This document shows positions 52,605-62,093 of a DNA stretch of 64,000 bases, piece after piece. The stretch comes from Flavobacteriaceae bacterium (GTDB lineage Bacteria; Bacteroidota; Bacteroidia; Flavobacteriales; Flavobacteriaceae), in the NCBI GenBank assembly GCA_027082925.1, contig JALWTD010000018.1, positions 186,001 to 250,000 of the forward strand, read 5' to 3'. The translations under genes were made by a program, and so were the position numbers. How positions within the stretch are numbered: the first letter of the stretch is position 1; every line of letters begins with the position of its first letter. The notes under the pieces were generated by a model. The model was not told the origin of the DNA and made no database searches. It worked only from the letters and a program-made list of their open reading frames with translations.

Positions 52605-53222
52605 ATGAAAGTTGTTATAGCTAATAAATTGCATATAAAATATGCAGATATTATTTGTGAAACCATTAAAGATTCTGCAAAAGTAAGAGGTACAGGTATT
52701 GCAGAAAGAACACCTGAATACATTACCCAAAAAATAGAAAATGGCAATGCGGTAATAGCAATTCACAATAACGAGTTTGCAGGTTTCTGCTATATAGAAA
52801 CCTGGGACAACAAAGAGTTTGTGGTAAACTCAGGACTTATTGTTCATCCTAAATTTAGAAATCAAGGACTGGCTAAAAAAATAAAGCAAAAAATTCTTGA
52901 ATACTCTAAAGAAAAATACCCCGACGCTAAAATATTTGGAATTACAACGGGTCTTGCAGTGATGAAAATTAATTATGAATTAGGATATCAGCCGGTAACA
53001 TTTTCTGAATTGACTAATGATGATGCTTTTTGGAATGGGTGTAAAACGTGTAAAAATTACGATGTGTTAATGAGAACAGATAGAAAAATGTGTTTTTGTA
53101 CAGCAATGTTATACAACCCAAATCATAAAACACTTGTGCAAAGACATCCGTATAACTCAAAAGCATTGAGCAGGTTAAAAAAAATAAAACAATCATTATT
53201 TCTTAAAAAAAGTAACGTATAA
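52605..53222 (+). CDS. GNAT N-acyltransferase, probable N-acylglutamate synthase
   Basis: This 205-residue GNAT has the acyl-CoA loop FRNQGLAKKIKQKI (residues 84-97). An unusual Cys cluster follows the fold: GCKTCKN (Cys146, Cys149) and KMCFC (Cys163, Cys165), probably a metal knuckle. As first gene of an arginine operon that has argB, argC, argD and argE but no argA or argJ, it most likely makes the N-acylglutamate that starts the pathway. Whether the acyl donor is succinyl-CoA or acetyl-CoA is open, though the ArgF' residue choice favours succinyl. argG begins 1 nt after its stop. Confidence 0.75.
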   Translation: MKVVIANKLHIKYADIICETIKDSAKVRGTGIAERTPEYITQKIENGNAVIAIHNNEFAGFCYIETWDNKEFVVNSGLIVHPKFRNQGLAKKIKQKILEYSKEKYPDAKIFGITTGLAVMKINYELGYQPVTFSELTNDDAFWNGCKTCKNYDVLMRTDRKMCFCTAMLYNPNHKTLVQRHPYNSKALSRLKKIKQSLFLKKSNV

Positions 53223-53223
53223 A

Positions 53224-54411
53224 ATGGAAAAGGTAGTAGTAGCATATAGCGGAGGTTTAGACACCTCATTTTGTGTAAAGTATTTGCAGAATGAATTAAA
53301 ATTGGAAGTACATAGTGTGTTGGTAAACACCGGAGGGTTTTCAAAAGCAGCACTTAAAGAAACCGAAAAAAAAGCATATGAAATGGGTGTTTTTTCTCAT
53401 GTAAACAAAAATATTTTGGATGTTTATTATAACAAAGCTATAAAGTATATGGTTTTTGGAAATGTGTTAAAAAATAACACATATCCTTTATCTGTTAGTG
53501 CTGAGAGGGTTTTTCAAGCTATTGAAGTGGTGAAATACGCAAAAAAAATAGGTGCAAAATACATTGCACATGGAAGTACCGGAGCCGGAAATGATCAAGT
53601 GCGGTTTGATATGATTTTTCAGACCATAGCTCCTGAAATAGAAATTATTACACCTATTAGAGATTTAAAACTATCTAGACAAGAAGAAATCACTTATTTG
53701 CAAAAATATGGAGTAGACTACACGTGGAATAAAGCAAAATATTCTATAAATAAGGGAATTTGGGGTACCAGTGTTGGAGGAGTTGAAACACTTACATCTA
53801 ACGAATCGTTACCTGAAAGTGCATACCCTAGCCAATTAGAAACCACCACACCTACAAATGTAACACTGCACTTTAAAAAAGGAGAATTGGTAGGTTTAAA
53901 TAACGAATTTGATACGCCTGTAAATGTAATTCTGAAATTAGAAAGTATTGCTTCTAAATATGCTATTGGTAGAGATATGCATGTAGGAGATACCATTGTA
54001 GGAATTAAAGGAAGAGTTGGTTTTGAAGCCGCTGCAGCCTTAATCATTATTAAAGCGCACCATGTTTTAGAAAAACATGTATTGAGTAAATGGCAGCAGT
54101 ATTGGAAAGAACAATTGGGAAACTGGTACGGAATGTTATTGCACGAAGGGCAATATTTTGATCCTGTAATGAGAAATATTGAAACTTTTTTAACAGATTC
54201 TCAAAAAACAGTTTCAGGAGATGTGTTGGTTAGTTTAAAACCGTATCATTTTACAGTTAACGGAATTGAATCTAAACACGATTTAATGAAATCTAAGTTT
54301 GGAGAATACGGAGAAACCAATAAATCTTGGACTGCCGAAGAGGCAAAAGGATTTATTAAGGTACTTGGAACAGCTACTAAAATTTACCATCACGTAAACT
54401 CAGAATTATGA
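53224..54411 (+). CDS. argG: Argininosuccinate synthase
   Basis: This 395-residue enzyme joins citrulline and aspartate using ATP. It has the PP-loop AYSGGLDTSF, the citrulline/aspartate-binding region IAHGSTGAGNDQVRFD and a C-terminal helix for tetramerisation. It overlaps argC by 4 nt. Confidence 0.96.
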   Translation: MEKVVVAYSGGLDTSFCVKYLQNELKLEVHSVLVNTGGFSKAALKETEKKAYEMGVFSHVNKNILDVYYNKAIKYMVFGNVLKNNTYPLSVSAERVFQAIEVVKYAKKIGAKYIAHGSTGAGNDQVRFDMIFQTIAPEIEIITPIRDLKLSRQEEITYLQKYGVDYTWNKAKYSINKGIWGTSVGGVETLTSNESLPESAYPSQLETTTPTNVTLHFKKGELVGLNNEFDTPVNVILKLESIASKYAIGRDMHVGDTIVGIKGRVGFEAAAALIIIKAHHVLEKHVLSKWQQYWKEQLGNWYGMLLHEGQYFDPVMRNIETFLTDSQKTVSGDVLVSLKPYHFTVNGIESKHDLMKSKFGEYGETNKSWTAEEAKGFIKVLGTATKIYHHVNSEL

Positions 54412-55382
54412 TAACAGTTGGAATTGTAGGAGGAGCAGGTTATACCGCAGGAGAACTTTTAAGACTTCTTGTAAATCATTTAAAAGTAACAATAGACTTT
54501 GTTTTTAGTACGTCAAATGCAGGAAATTACATTTCTCAAGTACACCAAGATTTGGTGAATATAGATTTGAAATTTACAAGTACTATTCATAAAAACGTCG
54601 ATGTTGTATTTTTATGTTTGGGACATGGAAATTCAACTGCATTTTTACAAGAGAATGCTTTTTCTGAAAAAACAAGAATAATAGATTTAAGTAACGATTT
54701 TAGGCTTCAGCAAAAAGCTTCTTTTCAACATCGAAGTTTTGTGTACGGTTTACCTGAATTTCAAAAGGAAGCGATTAAAAAGGCTAAAAATATTGCCAAT
54801 CCGGGTTGTTTTGCAACAGCAATTCAATTGGCATTGTTACCACTGGTTAAAAGTAATTTATTAAATAGTTCTGTACATATAAATGCTACAACTGGAGCTA
54901 CAGGAGCAGGTGTTTCGCCTAGTGAAACTACACATTTTAGTTGGAGAGATAATAATTTTTCTGTCTACAAAGCTTTTACGCATCAACATTTAGGTGAAAT
55001 ACAGGAAACACTTACTTGCTTACAGTCCAATTTTAACAAGGAGTTATTTTTTATTCCAAATAGAGGAAATTTTAGTAGAGGCATTTTTGCATCTATTTAC
55101 TTAAACTTTGACAACACCACTGAAGAAGTATTTGAAATGTATGAAGATTTTTATAAAAACGAACCGTTTACATTCATTTCTAAATCGCCAATTCATTTAA
55201 AGCAAGTGGTAAATACAAATAATTGCATAATTCATTTACAAAAACACAATAATACACTACTTATTACATCGGTAATAGACAATTTGTTAAAAGGAGCTTC
55301 CGGACAAGCAGTGCAAAATATGAATTTAATGTTTGGGTTTGAGGAGACAGAAGGATTACACTTAAAAGCATCAACATTTTAA
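54408..55382 (+). CDS. argC: N-acyl-gamma-glutamyl-phosphate reductase
   Basis: This 324-residue NADPH-dependent reductase has the N-terminal nucleotide site GIVGGAGYTAGELLRLL, the catalytic cysteine in ANPGCFATAIQLALLPL and a C-terminal His in FIPNRGNFSRGI. It acts on N-acetyl- or, here, probably N-succinyl-glutamyl phosphate. Confidence 0.94.
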   Translation: MITVGIVGGAGYTAGELLRLLVNHLKVTIDFVFSTSNAGNYISQVHQDLVNIDLKFTSTIHKNVDVVFLCLGHGNSTAFLQENAFSEKTRIIDLSNDFRLQQKASFQHRSFVYGLPEFQKEAIKKAKNIANPGCFATAIQLALLPLVKSNLLNSSVHINATTGATGAGVSPSETTHFSWRDNNFSVYKAFTHQHLGEIQETLTCLQSNFNKELFFIPNRGNFSRGIFASIYLNFDNTTEEVFEMYEDFYKNEPFTFISKSPIHLKQVVNTNNCIIHLQKHNNTLLITSVIDNLLKGASGQAVQNMNLMFGFEETEGLHLKASTF

Positions 55383-55392
55383 AAGAACACGT

Positions 55393-56184
55393 ATGAAAAT
55401 AGCCATTTTAGGAACCGGAAATTTAGGTTTATCAATAGCAAAAGGAATAGTTAATGGAGGGGTAGGTTTCCAATCGTTATACCTTACCAAACGGAATACA
55501 TCGTTACTAGAAAGTTGGAATTCAAAGCCAAAGGTAACGGTTACTTCAAGCAATTCAGAAGCTGTTAAAAATGCAGAGATAATACTAATTGCAGTGCAGC
55601 CTAAGCAGTTACAAACAGTTTTAAATGAAATTAAGCCGTTTGTAGTTTCAGAAAAGCACACGATTATTTCAGTAATTACAGGTAGAAAAATTAGTGAGAT
55701 AGAAAGTGTTTTAGGAGAACAAGTTGCCATTATTAGAAGTATGCCTAACACGGCTATTTCAGTGGCACAATCTATGACTTGTTTGTGTGCAAATACAAAA
55801 GGTGAGAAAAACCTTTTTTTAGCAAAAAACATATTTAATTCGCTGGGAAGAACTCTGGAAATCGACGAAAAACTAATGCAGGCATCAACGGTTATTTGTG
55901 CAAGTGGAATCGCTTTTTGGATGCGTCTCATAAGAGCTACAACACAAGGCGCTATTCAGTTAGGCTTTGATGCTAAAGAAGCACAAGAACTATCAATGCA
56001 AACTTGTTTGGGAGCGGCTAGTTTATTGGTTTCTTCAGGAAGTCACCCTGAAGAAGAAATAGATAAAGTTACCACGCCAAGTGGCTGTACAATTGAAGGA
56101 TTAAATGAAATGGAACACCAAGGATTAAGTTCTTCGTTAATTAAAGGTTTGGTGGCTTCATTTGAAAAAATAAATCAGATTTAA
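55393..56184 (+). CDS. proC: Pyrroline-5-carboxylate reductase
   Basis: This 263-residue enzyme makes proline from pyrroline-5-carboxylate. It has the Rossmann start ILGTGNLGLSIAKGI, the IRSMPNTAISV motif and the C-terminal signature TPSGCTIEGLNEME. It sits inside the arginine operon, 10 nt after argC and before argD. proA and proB are not in this window. P5C could come from ornithine or glutamate semialdehyde made elsewhere. Confidence 0.93.
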   Translation: MKIAILGTGNLGLSIAKGIVNGGVGFQSLYLTKRNTSLLESWNSKPKVTVTSSNSEAVKNAEIILIAVQPKQLQTVLNEIKPFVVSEKHTIISVITGRKISEIESVLGEQVAIIRSMPNTAISVAQSMTCLCANTKGEKNLFLAKNIFNSLGRTLEIDEKLMQASTVICASGIAFWMRLIRATTQGAIQLGFDAKEAQELSMQTCLGAASLLVSSGSHPEEEIDKVTTPSGCTIEGLNEMEHQGLSSSLIKGLVASFEKINQI

Positions 56185-56194
56185 ATTAAACGGT

Positions 56195-57325
56195 ATGGAA
56201 TTATTTGATGTATATCCGTTGTACAATGTTACGCCTGTGAAAGCTGAAGGTGTTTACGTGTGGGACGATAAAAATGTAAAATATTTAGACATGTACGGTG
56301 GGCATGGCGTTATTTCTATTGGGCATTCACATCCAATATACTTAGCATCGTTGTCAAATCAGTTAAAACACATCGGATTTTATTCAAATGCCGTTCAAAA
56401 TCCGTTACAGCAACAATTGGCTAAAAAGTTAGGCGCACTTTCGGGTTGTGAAGATTATAAATTGTTTTTGTGTAATTCGGGAGCTGAAGCAAATGAGAAT
56501 GCCTTAAAATTGGCTTCATTTAAAACAAAAAAACAAAGAGTTATAGCATTTAAAAATGCTTTTCATGGAAGAACATCTGCCGCAGTTGCTGCTACAGACA
56601 ACGATAAAATTAACGCTCCTATTAACAAACAGCAAGAAGTTACATTTTTACCATTAAATAATATCGATTTAGTTAAAATGGAACTTGAAAAAGGAGATGT
56701 TGCAGCTGTAATTATTGAAGGTATTCAAGGCGTTGGCGGTTTAGATGAAGGCTCAACAACATTTTTTAAAGCACTTCAAAAAGTGTGTTTAGACAACAAT
56801 GCGCTATTAATTTTAGACGAAATTCAATCGGGATATGGCAGAACCGGAGCATTTTTTGCTTTTCAGCATCATAAAATTCAACCAGATATTATTACAGTTG
56901 CTAAAGGAATGGGAAATGGGTTTCCGGTAGGAGGTGTTTTAATAGCTAACAATATTGAAGCTACATACGGAATGTTGGGAACTACCTTTGGAGGAAATCA
57001 CTTGGCTTGTGCTGCATCATTAGCTGTTTTAGAAGTGATTAAAAGTGAAGATTTACTAGCTCACGTAAATGAGGTTTACCAATATTTTTTGGAGCAAATA
57101 AAATCGGTGTCACAAGTAAAAAAAGTAAAAGGAAAAGGATTAATGCTAGGTGTTGAGTTTGATTTTGAAGTAGGCACATTGCGAAAACGCCTTATTTACG
57201 AAAAACACATTTTTACAGGAGGTTCAAGCAATAAAAATTTATTGCGAATTCTACCGCCTTTAACTGTTACAAAAGCTCAAATAAATCAATTTGTAAATGC
57301 ATTAAAAAGTTTGTTGAATGAATAA
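56195..57325 (+). CDS. argD: N-acylornithine aminotransferase
   Basis: This 376-residue class III PLP aminotransferase has GGHGVISIGHSHP, the PLP contacts NSGAEANENALKLA, LDEIQSGYGRTG and the PLP lysine in ITVAKGMGNGFPVGG. It converts N-acylglutamate semialdehyde to N-acylornithine. It overlaps argF' by 8 nt. Confidence 0.93.
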   Translation: MELFDVYPLYNVTPVKAEGVYVWDDKNVKYLDMYGGHGVISIGHSHPIYLASLSNQLKHIGFYSNAVQNPLQQQLAKKLGALSGCEDYKLFLCNSGAEANENALKLASFKTKKQRVIAFKNAFHGRTSAAVAATDNDKINAPINKQQEVTFLPLNNIDLVKMELEKGDVAAVIIEGIQGVGGLDEGSTTFFKALQKVCLDNNALLILDEIQSGYGRTGAFFAFQHHKIQPDIITVAKGMGNGFPVGGVLIANNIEATYGMLGTTFGGNHLACAASLAVLEVIKSEDLLAHVNEVYQYFLEQIKSVSQVKKVKGKGLMLGVEFDFEVGTLRKRLIYEKHIFTGGSSNKNLLRILPPLTVTKAQINQFVNALKSLLNE

Positions 57326-58268
57326 TTTTATAAACATATCAGATTTAAAAGATATTGATAAAGCAATAGAAGAAGCTATTTTGTTAAAAAAGCATCCTAC
57401 GAAGTATCAAAATATTGGAAAAAATAAAACCATAGGTTTATTGTTTTTTAATTCAAGTTTAAGAACACGTTTAAGTACTCAAAAAGCAGCGATTAACTTG
57501 GGAATGAATGTAATGGTAATGAATTTTTCTAAAGAAGGTTGGGCTTTAGAGTTTGATGATGGCGTGTTAATGAACAGTTCAAAATCGGAACATATAAAAG
57601 AAGCGGCTCAAGTTATTTCACAATATTGTGATATTGTTGCAGTACGAGCTTTTGCAGAATTAAAAAGTAGTGCAATAGATAATCAAGATAAAGTAATAAA
57701 CGGATTTTTAAAGTACGCCACTATTCCTGTTGTAAATATGGAAAGTGCGACAGGACATCCGCTACAAGCTTTAGCCGATGCTATTACAATTGCAGAGCAT
57801 ACACAAAAGAAACAACCAAAAATAGTATTGTCTTGGGCACCACACCCAAATGCCTTACCACAAGCTGTAGCAAATTCATTTGTAGAAATGCTACACCAAA
57901 CATCGGCTAGTTTTGTAATTACACACCCAAAAGGGTTTGAGTTAAATAGTGAAATCACAAAAAATGCAACGATAGAATACAATCAAGAAAAAGCCTTTGA
58001 AAATGCCGATTTTATTTATGTTAAAAACTGGAGTTCTTATACAAATTATGGAAAAACCTCTCAAGATGAAACATGGAAAATTACAATCGCTAAAATGAAA
58101 TTGACAAACCAAGCTAAATTTATGCATTGCTTACCTGTAAGAAGAAATGTTGTGGTTGATGATGCTGTTTTAGACGGCGAAAATACATTGGTTATACAAC
58201 AAGCAAATAATAGAACATACGCTGCTCAGGTAGTGCTTAAAAAAATTTTAGAAAATGAAAAGAAATAA
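57318..58268 (+). CDS. argF': N-acylornithine carbamoyltransferase, probably N-succinylornithine type
   Basis: This 316-residue transcarbamylase resembles Bacteroides fragilis ArgF'. It has the carbamoyl-phosphate motif FFNSSLRTRLSTQKAA (residues 43-58), where ordinary ornithine carbamoyltransferase has STRTR. It also has ATGHPLQALADA and MHCLPVRRN. The specificity residue, Pro90 in B. fragilis SOTCase and Glu92 in Xanthomonas AOTCase, is Ser90 here (NSSKSEHIKEA). From memory of published work, replacing Glu92 by Ser turns AOTCase into SOTCase, so an N-succinylornithine substrate is likely. It overlaps argB by 14 nt. Confidence 0.9.
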   Translation: MNNFINISDLKDIDKAIEEAILLKKHPTKYQNIGKNKTIGLLFFNSSLRTRLSTQKAAINLGMNVMVMNFSKEGWALEFDDGVLMNSSKSEHIKEAAQVISQYCDIVAVRAFAELKSSAIDNQDKVINGFLKYATIPVVNMESATGHPLQALADAITIAEHTQKKQPKIVLSWAPHPNALPQAVANSFVEMLHQTSASFVITHPKGFELNSEITKNATIEYNQEKAFENADFIYVKNWSSYTNYGKTSQDETWKITIAKMKLTNQAKFMHCLPVRRNVVVDDAVLDGENTLVIQQANNRTYAAQVVLKKILENEKK

Positions 58269-59040
58269 ACTTCAAATTGTAAAAATAGGAGGAAATGTTA
58301 TAGAAGATGATGTTGCTTTAGCTTCATTTTTAAAAGATTTTTCAGCAATTAATAATGCTAAAATTTTAGTTCATGGAGGTGGTAAATTAGCAAGCAAACT
58401 GGCGCTTAAACTAGGCCTTCAACCGGTAATGATTGACGGTAGAAGAGTTACAGATAAATCTAATTTAGAGGTAGCAGTAATGGTGTACGGCGGATTGGTA
58501 AATAAAAATATTGTCGCCGCCTTGCAGGCAAACAATACAAATGCTATTGGGTTATCAGGTGCAGACGCAAACCTTATCCAATCGGTAAAAAGACCGGTTA
58601 AAGAAATTGATTACGGTTTTGTAGGAGATATTGTAAAAGTAAATAGCAATACATTAAAATTGTTTATTGAAAACAATATGACTCCTGTTTTTTGTGCATT
58701 AACTCATGATAGAGAGAAACAATTGTTAAATACAAATGCAGATACAATTGCTGCCGAGATAGCAATTTCTATGAGTGCTTATTTTGAAGTAGAACTAAAT
58801 TACATTTTTGAGCTAAAAGGTGTATTGAAAAATATAGCCGATAAAGATTCGGTAATACCTCATTTAAACAAAACTACATACAAAAAATTGGTTGAAAATA
58901 ACACGATAAGCAGCGGTATGCTTCCAAAGCTAAAAAATTCTTTTGATGCGTTGCAAAAAGGCGTTTTTAAGGTGAAAATAGGAGCTACACAAGCCATAAA
59001 AAATAATGGTGCTGTTTGCACAACTTTAAGTTTAAAATAA
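58255..59040 (+). CDS. argB: N-acylglutamate kinase
   Basis: This 261-residue amino-acid-kinase-fold enzyme has KIGGNVIEDD, the glycine loop VHGGGKLASKLALKLG and the substrate site NTNADTIAAEIA. It phosphorylates the gamma carboxyl of N-acylglutamate. It belongs to the shorter, E. coli-like branch without the N-terminal arginine-sensing helix, so arginine inhibition is not predicted. Its stop overlaps the argE start. Confidence 0.93.
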   Translation: MKRNKLQIVKIGGNVIEDDVALASFLKDFSAINNAKILVHGGGKLASKLALKLGLQPVMIDGRRVTDKSNLEVAVMVYGGLVNKNIVAALQANNTNAIGLSGADANLIQSVKRPVKEIDYGFVGDIVKVNSNTLKLFIENNMTPVFCALTHDREKQLLNTNADTIAAEIAISMSAYFEVELNYIFELKGVLKNIADKDSVIPHLNKTTYKKLVENNTISSGMLPKLKNSFDALQKGVFKVKIGATQAIKNNGAVCTTLSLK

Positions 59041-60098
59041 TGATTGATATACTAACAAAAGAGGCTATTGTATTGCTTAAAAATTTAATTTCAACACCTT
59101 CTTTTTCAGGAGAAGAAGATAAAACGGCAGAATTAATTTCGAATTGGTTTTTAGCACATCAAATTCCTTTTAAAAGAAACAATAATAATGTTTGGGCTGT
59201 AAATAAAAATTTTGATGCAGCTAAAAAAACCATTTTGTTAAACTCGCATCACGATACGGTTCAACCAAATAAAGGATATACTAAAAATCCGTTTACGCCT
59301 GAAGAAAATGATGGTAAATTATACGGTTTGGGAAGTAACGATGCCGGAGGATGTTTGGTTTCTTTACTAGCACTATTTACCTACTTTTATGATAAAAAAG
59401 AGCTGAATTACAATTTAGTAATAGTTGCTTCTGCAGAAGAAGAAAGTTCAGGGTCAAAAGGGCTTAATAGTATGTTGCCAATAATTCCTGAAATAGATTT
59501 TGCTATTATTGGAGAACCTACACTTATGCAATTAGCTGTTGCTGAAAAAGGATTACTCGTGTTAGATTGTTATGCAAAAGGAACACCCGGCCATGCAGCA
59601 CACGGAAAAGGAGACAATGCAATTTACAACGCTATAGAAGCTATTCATTGGTTTAAAAATTTTCAATTTCCAAAACAATCGGCAGCATTGGGAAGTGTTA
59701 AAATGACCGTTACTCAAATTGATGCAGGTAATCAGCATAACGTTATTCCTGCAAGTTGTCATTTTGTGGTAGATATAAGGGTTACCGATAAATACTCAAA
59801 TCAAGAAGTACTAGACATTGTTAAGTCAAGTGTAAATTGTGAAGTAAAACCAAGATCGTTAACGCTAAATTCTTCATCAATCCCAATAGAGCATCCTATT
59901 GTAAAAGCAGGTGTTAAATTAGGAAGAAAAACATACGGTTCACCAACACTTTCAGACCAGTCAGTACTAAGTTGTCCATCGCTTAAATTAGGCCCGGGAG
60001 ATAGTTTAAGATCTCATACCGCTAATGAGTTTATTTATATGGATGAACTAAAAGAGGGAATAGATTTGTATATAAAAATGCTGAAAGAAATAATATAA
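59040..60098 (+). CDS. argE: N-acylornithine/N-acylcitrulline deacylase (M20 family)
   Basis: This 352-residue M20 zinc hydrolase has metal ligands in NSHHDTV, GLGSNDAGG and SAEEESSGSKG, and a late His in LRSHTANEF. In the route implied by ArgF' it would act on N-succinylcitrulline to release citrulline. I chose the ATG at 59040, overlapping the argB stop by one base. An upstream TTG at 59016 lies inside argB. Confidence 0.9.
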   Translation: MIDILTKEAIVLLKNLISTPSFSGEEDKTAELISNWFLAHQIPFKRNNNNVWAVNKNFDAAKKTILLNSHHDTVQPNKGYTKNPFTPEENDGKLYGLGSNDAGGCLVSLLALFTYFYDKKELNYNLVIVASAEEESSGSKGLNSMLPIIPEIDFAIIGEPTLMQLAVAEKGLLVLDCYAKGTPGHAAHGKGDNAIYNAIEAIHWFKNFQFPKQSAALGSVKMTVTQIDAGNQHNVIPASCHFVVDIRVTDKYSNQEVLDIVKSSVNCEVKPRSLTLNSSSIPIEHPIVKAGVKLGRKTYGSPTLSDQSVLSCPSLKLGPGDSLRSHTANEFIYMDELKEGIDLYIKMLKEII

Positions 60099-60118
60099 CA
60101 ATTAAAAACACTTACACA

Positions 60119-61402
60119 ATGAAACTTTGGGATAAAGGATATTCAACAGATCAGAAAATTGATTTATTTACTGTTGGTAACGATAGGGAATTGGATTTAA
60201 TTTTGGCTAAATACGACGTTATTGGAAATATAGCTCATGCTAAAATGCTTCATGAGATAGGAATTTTATCAGATTCAGAAGTTTACAATTTGAATAAAGA
60301 GCTAGAAACAATCTTAGTACAAATAAAGGAAGGTCATTTTATTATAGAAAGTAATTTTGAAGATGTACATTCTAAAATTGAATTTTTACTAACAGAAAAA
60401 TTAGGAGCTACCGGAAAAAAAATACACACAGCAAGATCTAGAAATGATCAGGTGTTGGTAGATGTACATTTATATGTAAAAGATGCTTTAGAAGGTGTAA
60501 ATAACGACATTGGTTTATTGTTTGATTTGTTGCTATCACTTGCAAAACAGTATAAAGAAGTACTGTTGCCGGGGTACACGCATTTACAAGTGGCAATGCC
60601 TTCATCGTTTGGAATGTGGTTTTCGGCGTATGCCGAAAGTTTAATAGATGATATTTATATTTTAAAAGCAGCATATAAAGTGGCCAATCAAAATCCTTTA
60701 GGCTCTGCAGCCGGTTATGGAAGTTCGTTTCCTATAGACAGAGAATTAACAACAACGCTGTTGCATTTTGGCACGTTAAAATACAATGCTGTTGCAGCAC
60801 AAATGAGCAGAGGAAAGTTAGAAAAAACAGTATCTTTTGCATTGAGTTCTGTAGCGAGCACTCTTTCTAAAATGAGTATGGATATTTGCTTGTATATGAG
60901 CCAAAATTTTAATTTTATTTCTTTTCCCGATGAGCTAACAACAGGCTCAAGCATTATGCCTCATAAAAAAAACCCTGATGTTTTTGAATTAATAAGAGGA
61001 AAGTGCAACAAGCTTCAAGCACTTCCGTACGAATTTACACTTATAACTAATAATTTACCAAGCGGATATCACAGAGATTTGCAACTGTTAAAAGAAGGGT
61101 TAATACCTGCATTTTCAACATTAAAATCATGTTTAGAAATGCTTACCTACTCGTTGCAAAACATAAAAGTAAATACCACAATAGTAAATGATGAAAAATA
61201 CACGTATATGTTTAGTGTAGAAGCGGTAAACGAGCTGGTAAAAAACGGTACACCTTTTAGAGATGCTTATAAAATAGTTGGGAAAAGTATAAATGAAGGC
61301 ACGTTTAGTCCTAAAAAGGACATTAAGCATACACATTGTGGAAGTATTGGTAATTTGTGTTTAAACGAAATTAAAAAGAAAAAAGAAAAAGCTGCTTTTT
61401 AA
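60119..61402 (+). CDS. argH: Argininosuccinate lyase
   Basis: This 427-residue fumarase/aspartase superfamily enzyme gives arginine and fumarate. It has HTARSRNDQV, AMPSSFGMWFSAYAE and the lyase signature GSSIMPHKKNPD. It is the last gene of the arginine operon. Its stop overlaps the convergent pseudouridine synthase gene by 4 nt. Confidence 0.96.
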   Translation: MKLWDKGYSTDQKIDLFTVGNDRELDLILAKYDVIGNIAHAKMLHEIGILSDSEVYNLNKELETILVQIKEGHFIIESNFEDVHSKIEFLLTEKLGATGKKIHTARSRNDQVLVDVHLYVKDALEGVNNDIGLLFDLLLSLAKQYKEVLLPGYTHLQVAMPSSFGMWFSAYAESLIDDIYILKAAYKVANQNPLGSAAGYGSSFPIDRELTTTLLHFGTLKYNAVAAQMSRGKLEKTVSFALSSVASTLSKMSMDICLYMSQNFNFISFPDELTTGSSIMPHKKNPDVFELIRGKCNKLQALPYEFTLITNNLPSGYHRDLQLLKEGLIPAFSTLKSCLEMLTYSLQNIKVNTTIVNDEKYTYMFSVEAVNELVKNGTPFRDAYKIVGKSINEGTFSPKKDIKHTHCGSIGNLCLNEIKKKKEKAAF

Positions 61403-62085
61403 GAACAAGCATTCCAAATAGCATCGTTTGGTGGAGTTGCGGTAATACAAATAGGTTCTTTTTTTACCGGATGAATAAACTCTATTTTTTTGGCATGTAA
61501 ATGAATACCGGCATTTTTGTTGCTTCTGCTAAATCCGTATTTTAAATCACCTTTAATTGGAGAACCTATTGAGGCAAGTTGACATCTAATTTGGTGGTGT
61601 CTTCCAGTTTCTAAATTAATTTCTAACAAATAAAAATTGTTTAGAGCTTTAATAACTCGGTAATGTAATATTGCTTTTTTACTGCCTTCAAATTCTTCGG
61701 CATACGAAGTTGATTTGTTGTTTTTAGGGTTTTTCTTTAAATAACTAACAATACTTCCTTCCTCTTTTTGAGGCTTATTTTTAACAACAGCCCAATATGT
61801 TTTGGTTACTTTTTTATCCCTTAGCATTTTGTTAAAACGTTCCAAAGCTTTTGAAGTTTTTGCAAAAACAACAATACCAGAAGTAGGTCTGTCAAGTCTG
61901 TGAACAACTCCTAAAAAAACATTTCCGGGTTTATTGTATTTGTCTTTTATGTAGTTTTTAACAACTTCACTAAGAGGAATATCACCTGTTTTATCGCCCT
62001 GAACAATGTCTCCACATTGTTTATTTACAACAATTAGGTGGTTGTCTTCAAATAATACGTCTAAATTGTTTTTTGTAGAAGCCAT
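61399..62085 (-). CDS. RluA-family pseudouridine synthase
   Basis: This 228-residue RNA pseudouridine synthase has the catalytic motif HRLDRPTSGIVVFAKT with the essential Asp, and the later LETGRHHQIRCQLA...GDLKYG. It has no S4 domain and is short, as in the RluA/TruC-like single-domain enzymes. The target nucleotide is not predictable. It is last in a leftward operon after the hydrolase and engB. Confidence 0.92.
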   Translation of the reverse strand: MASTKNNLDVLFEDNHLIVVNKQCGDIVQGDKTGDIPLSEVVKNYIKDKYNKPGNVFLGVVHRLDRPTSGIVVFAKTSKALERFNKMLRDKKVTKTYWAVVKNKPQKEEGSIVSYLKKNPKNNKSTSYAEEFEGSKKAILHYRVIKALNNFYLLEINLETGRHHQIRCQLASIGSPIKGDLKYGFSRSNKNAGIHLHAKKIEFIHPVKKEPICITATPPNDAIWNACS

Positions 62086-62093
62086 TATTTGAA

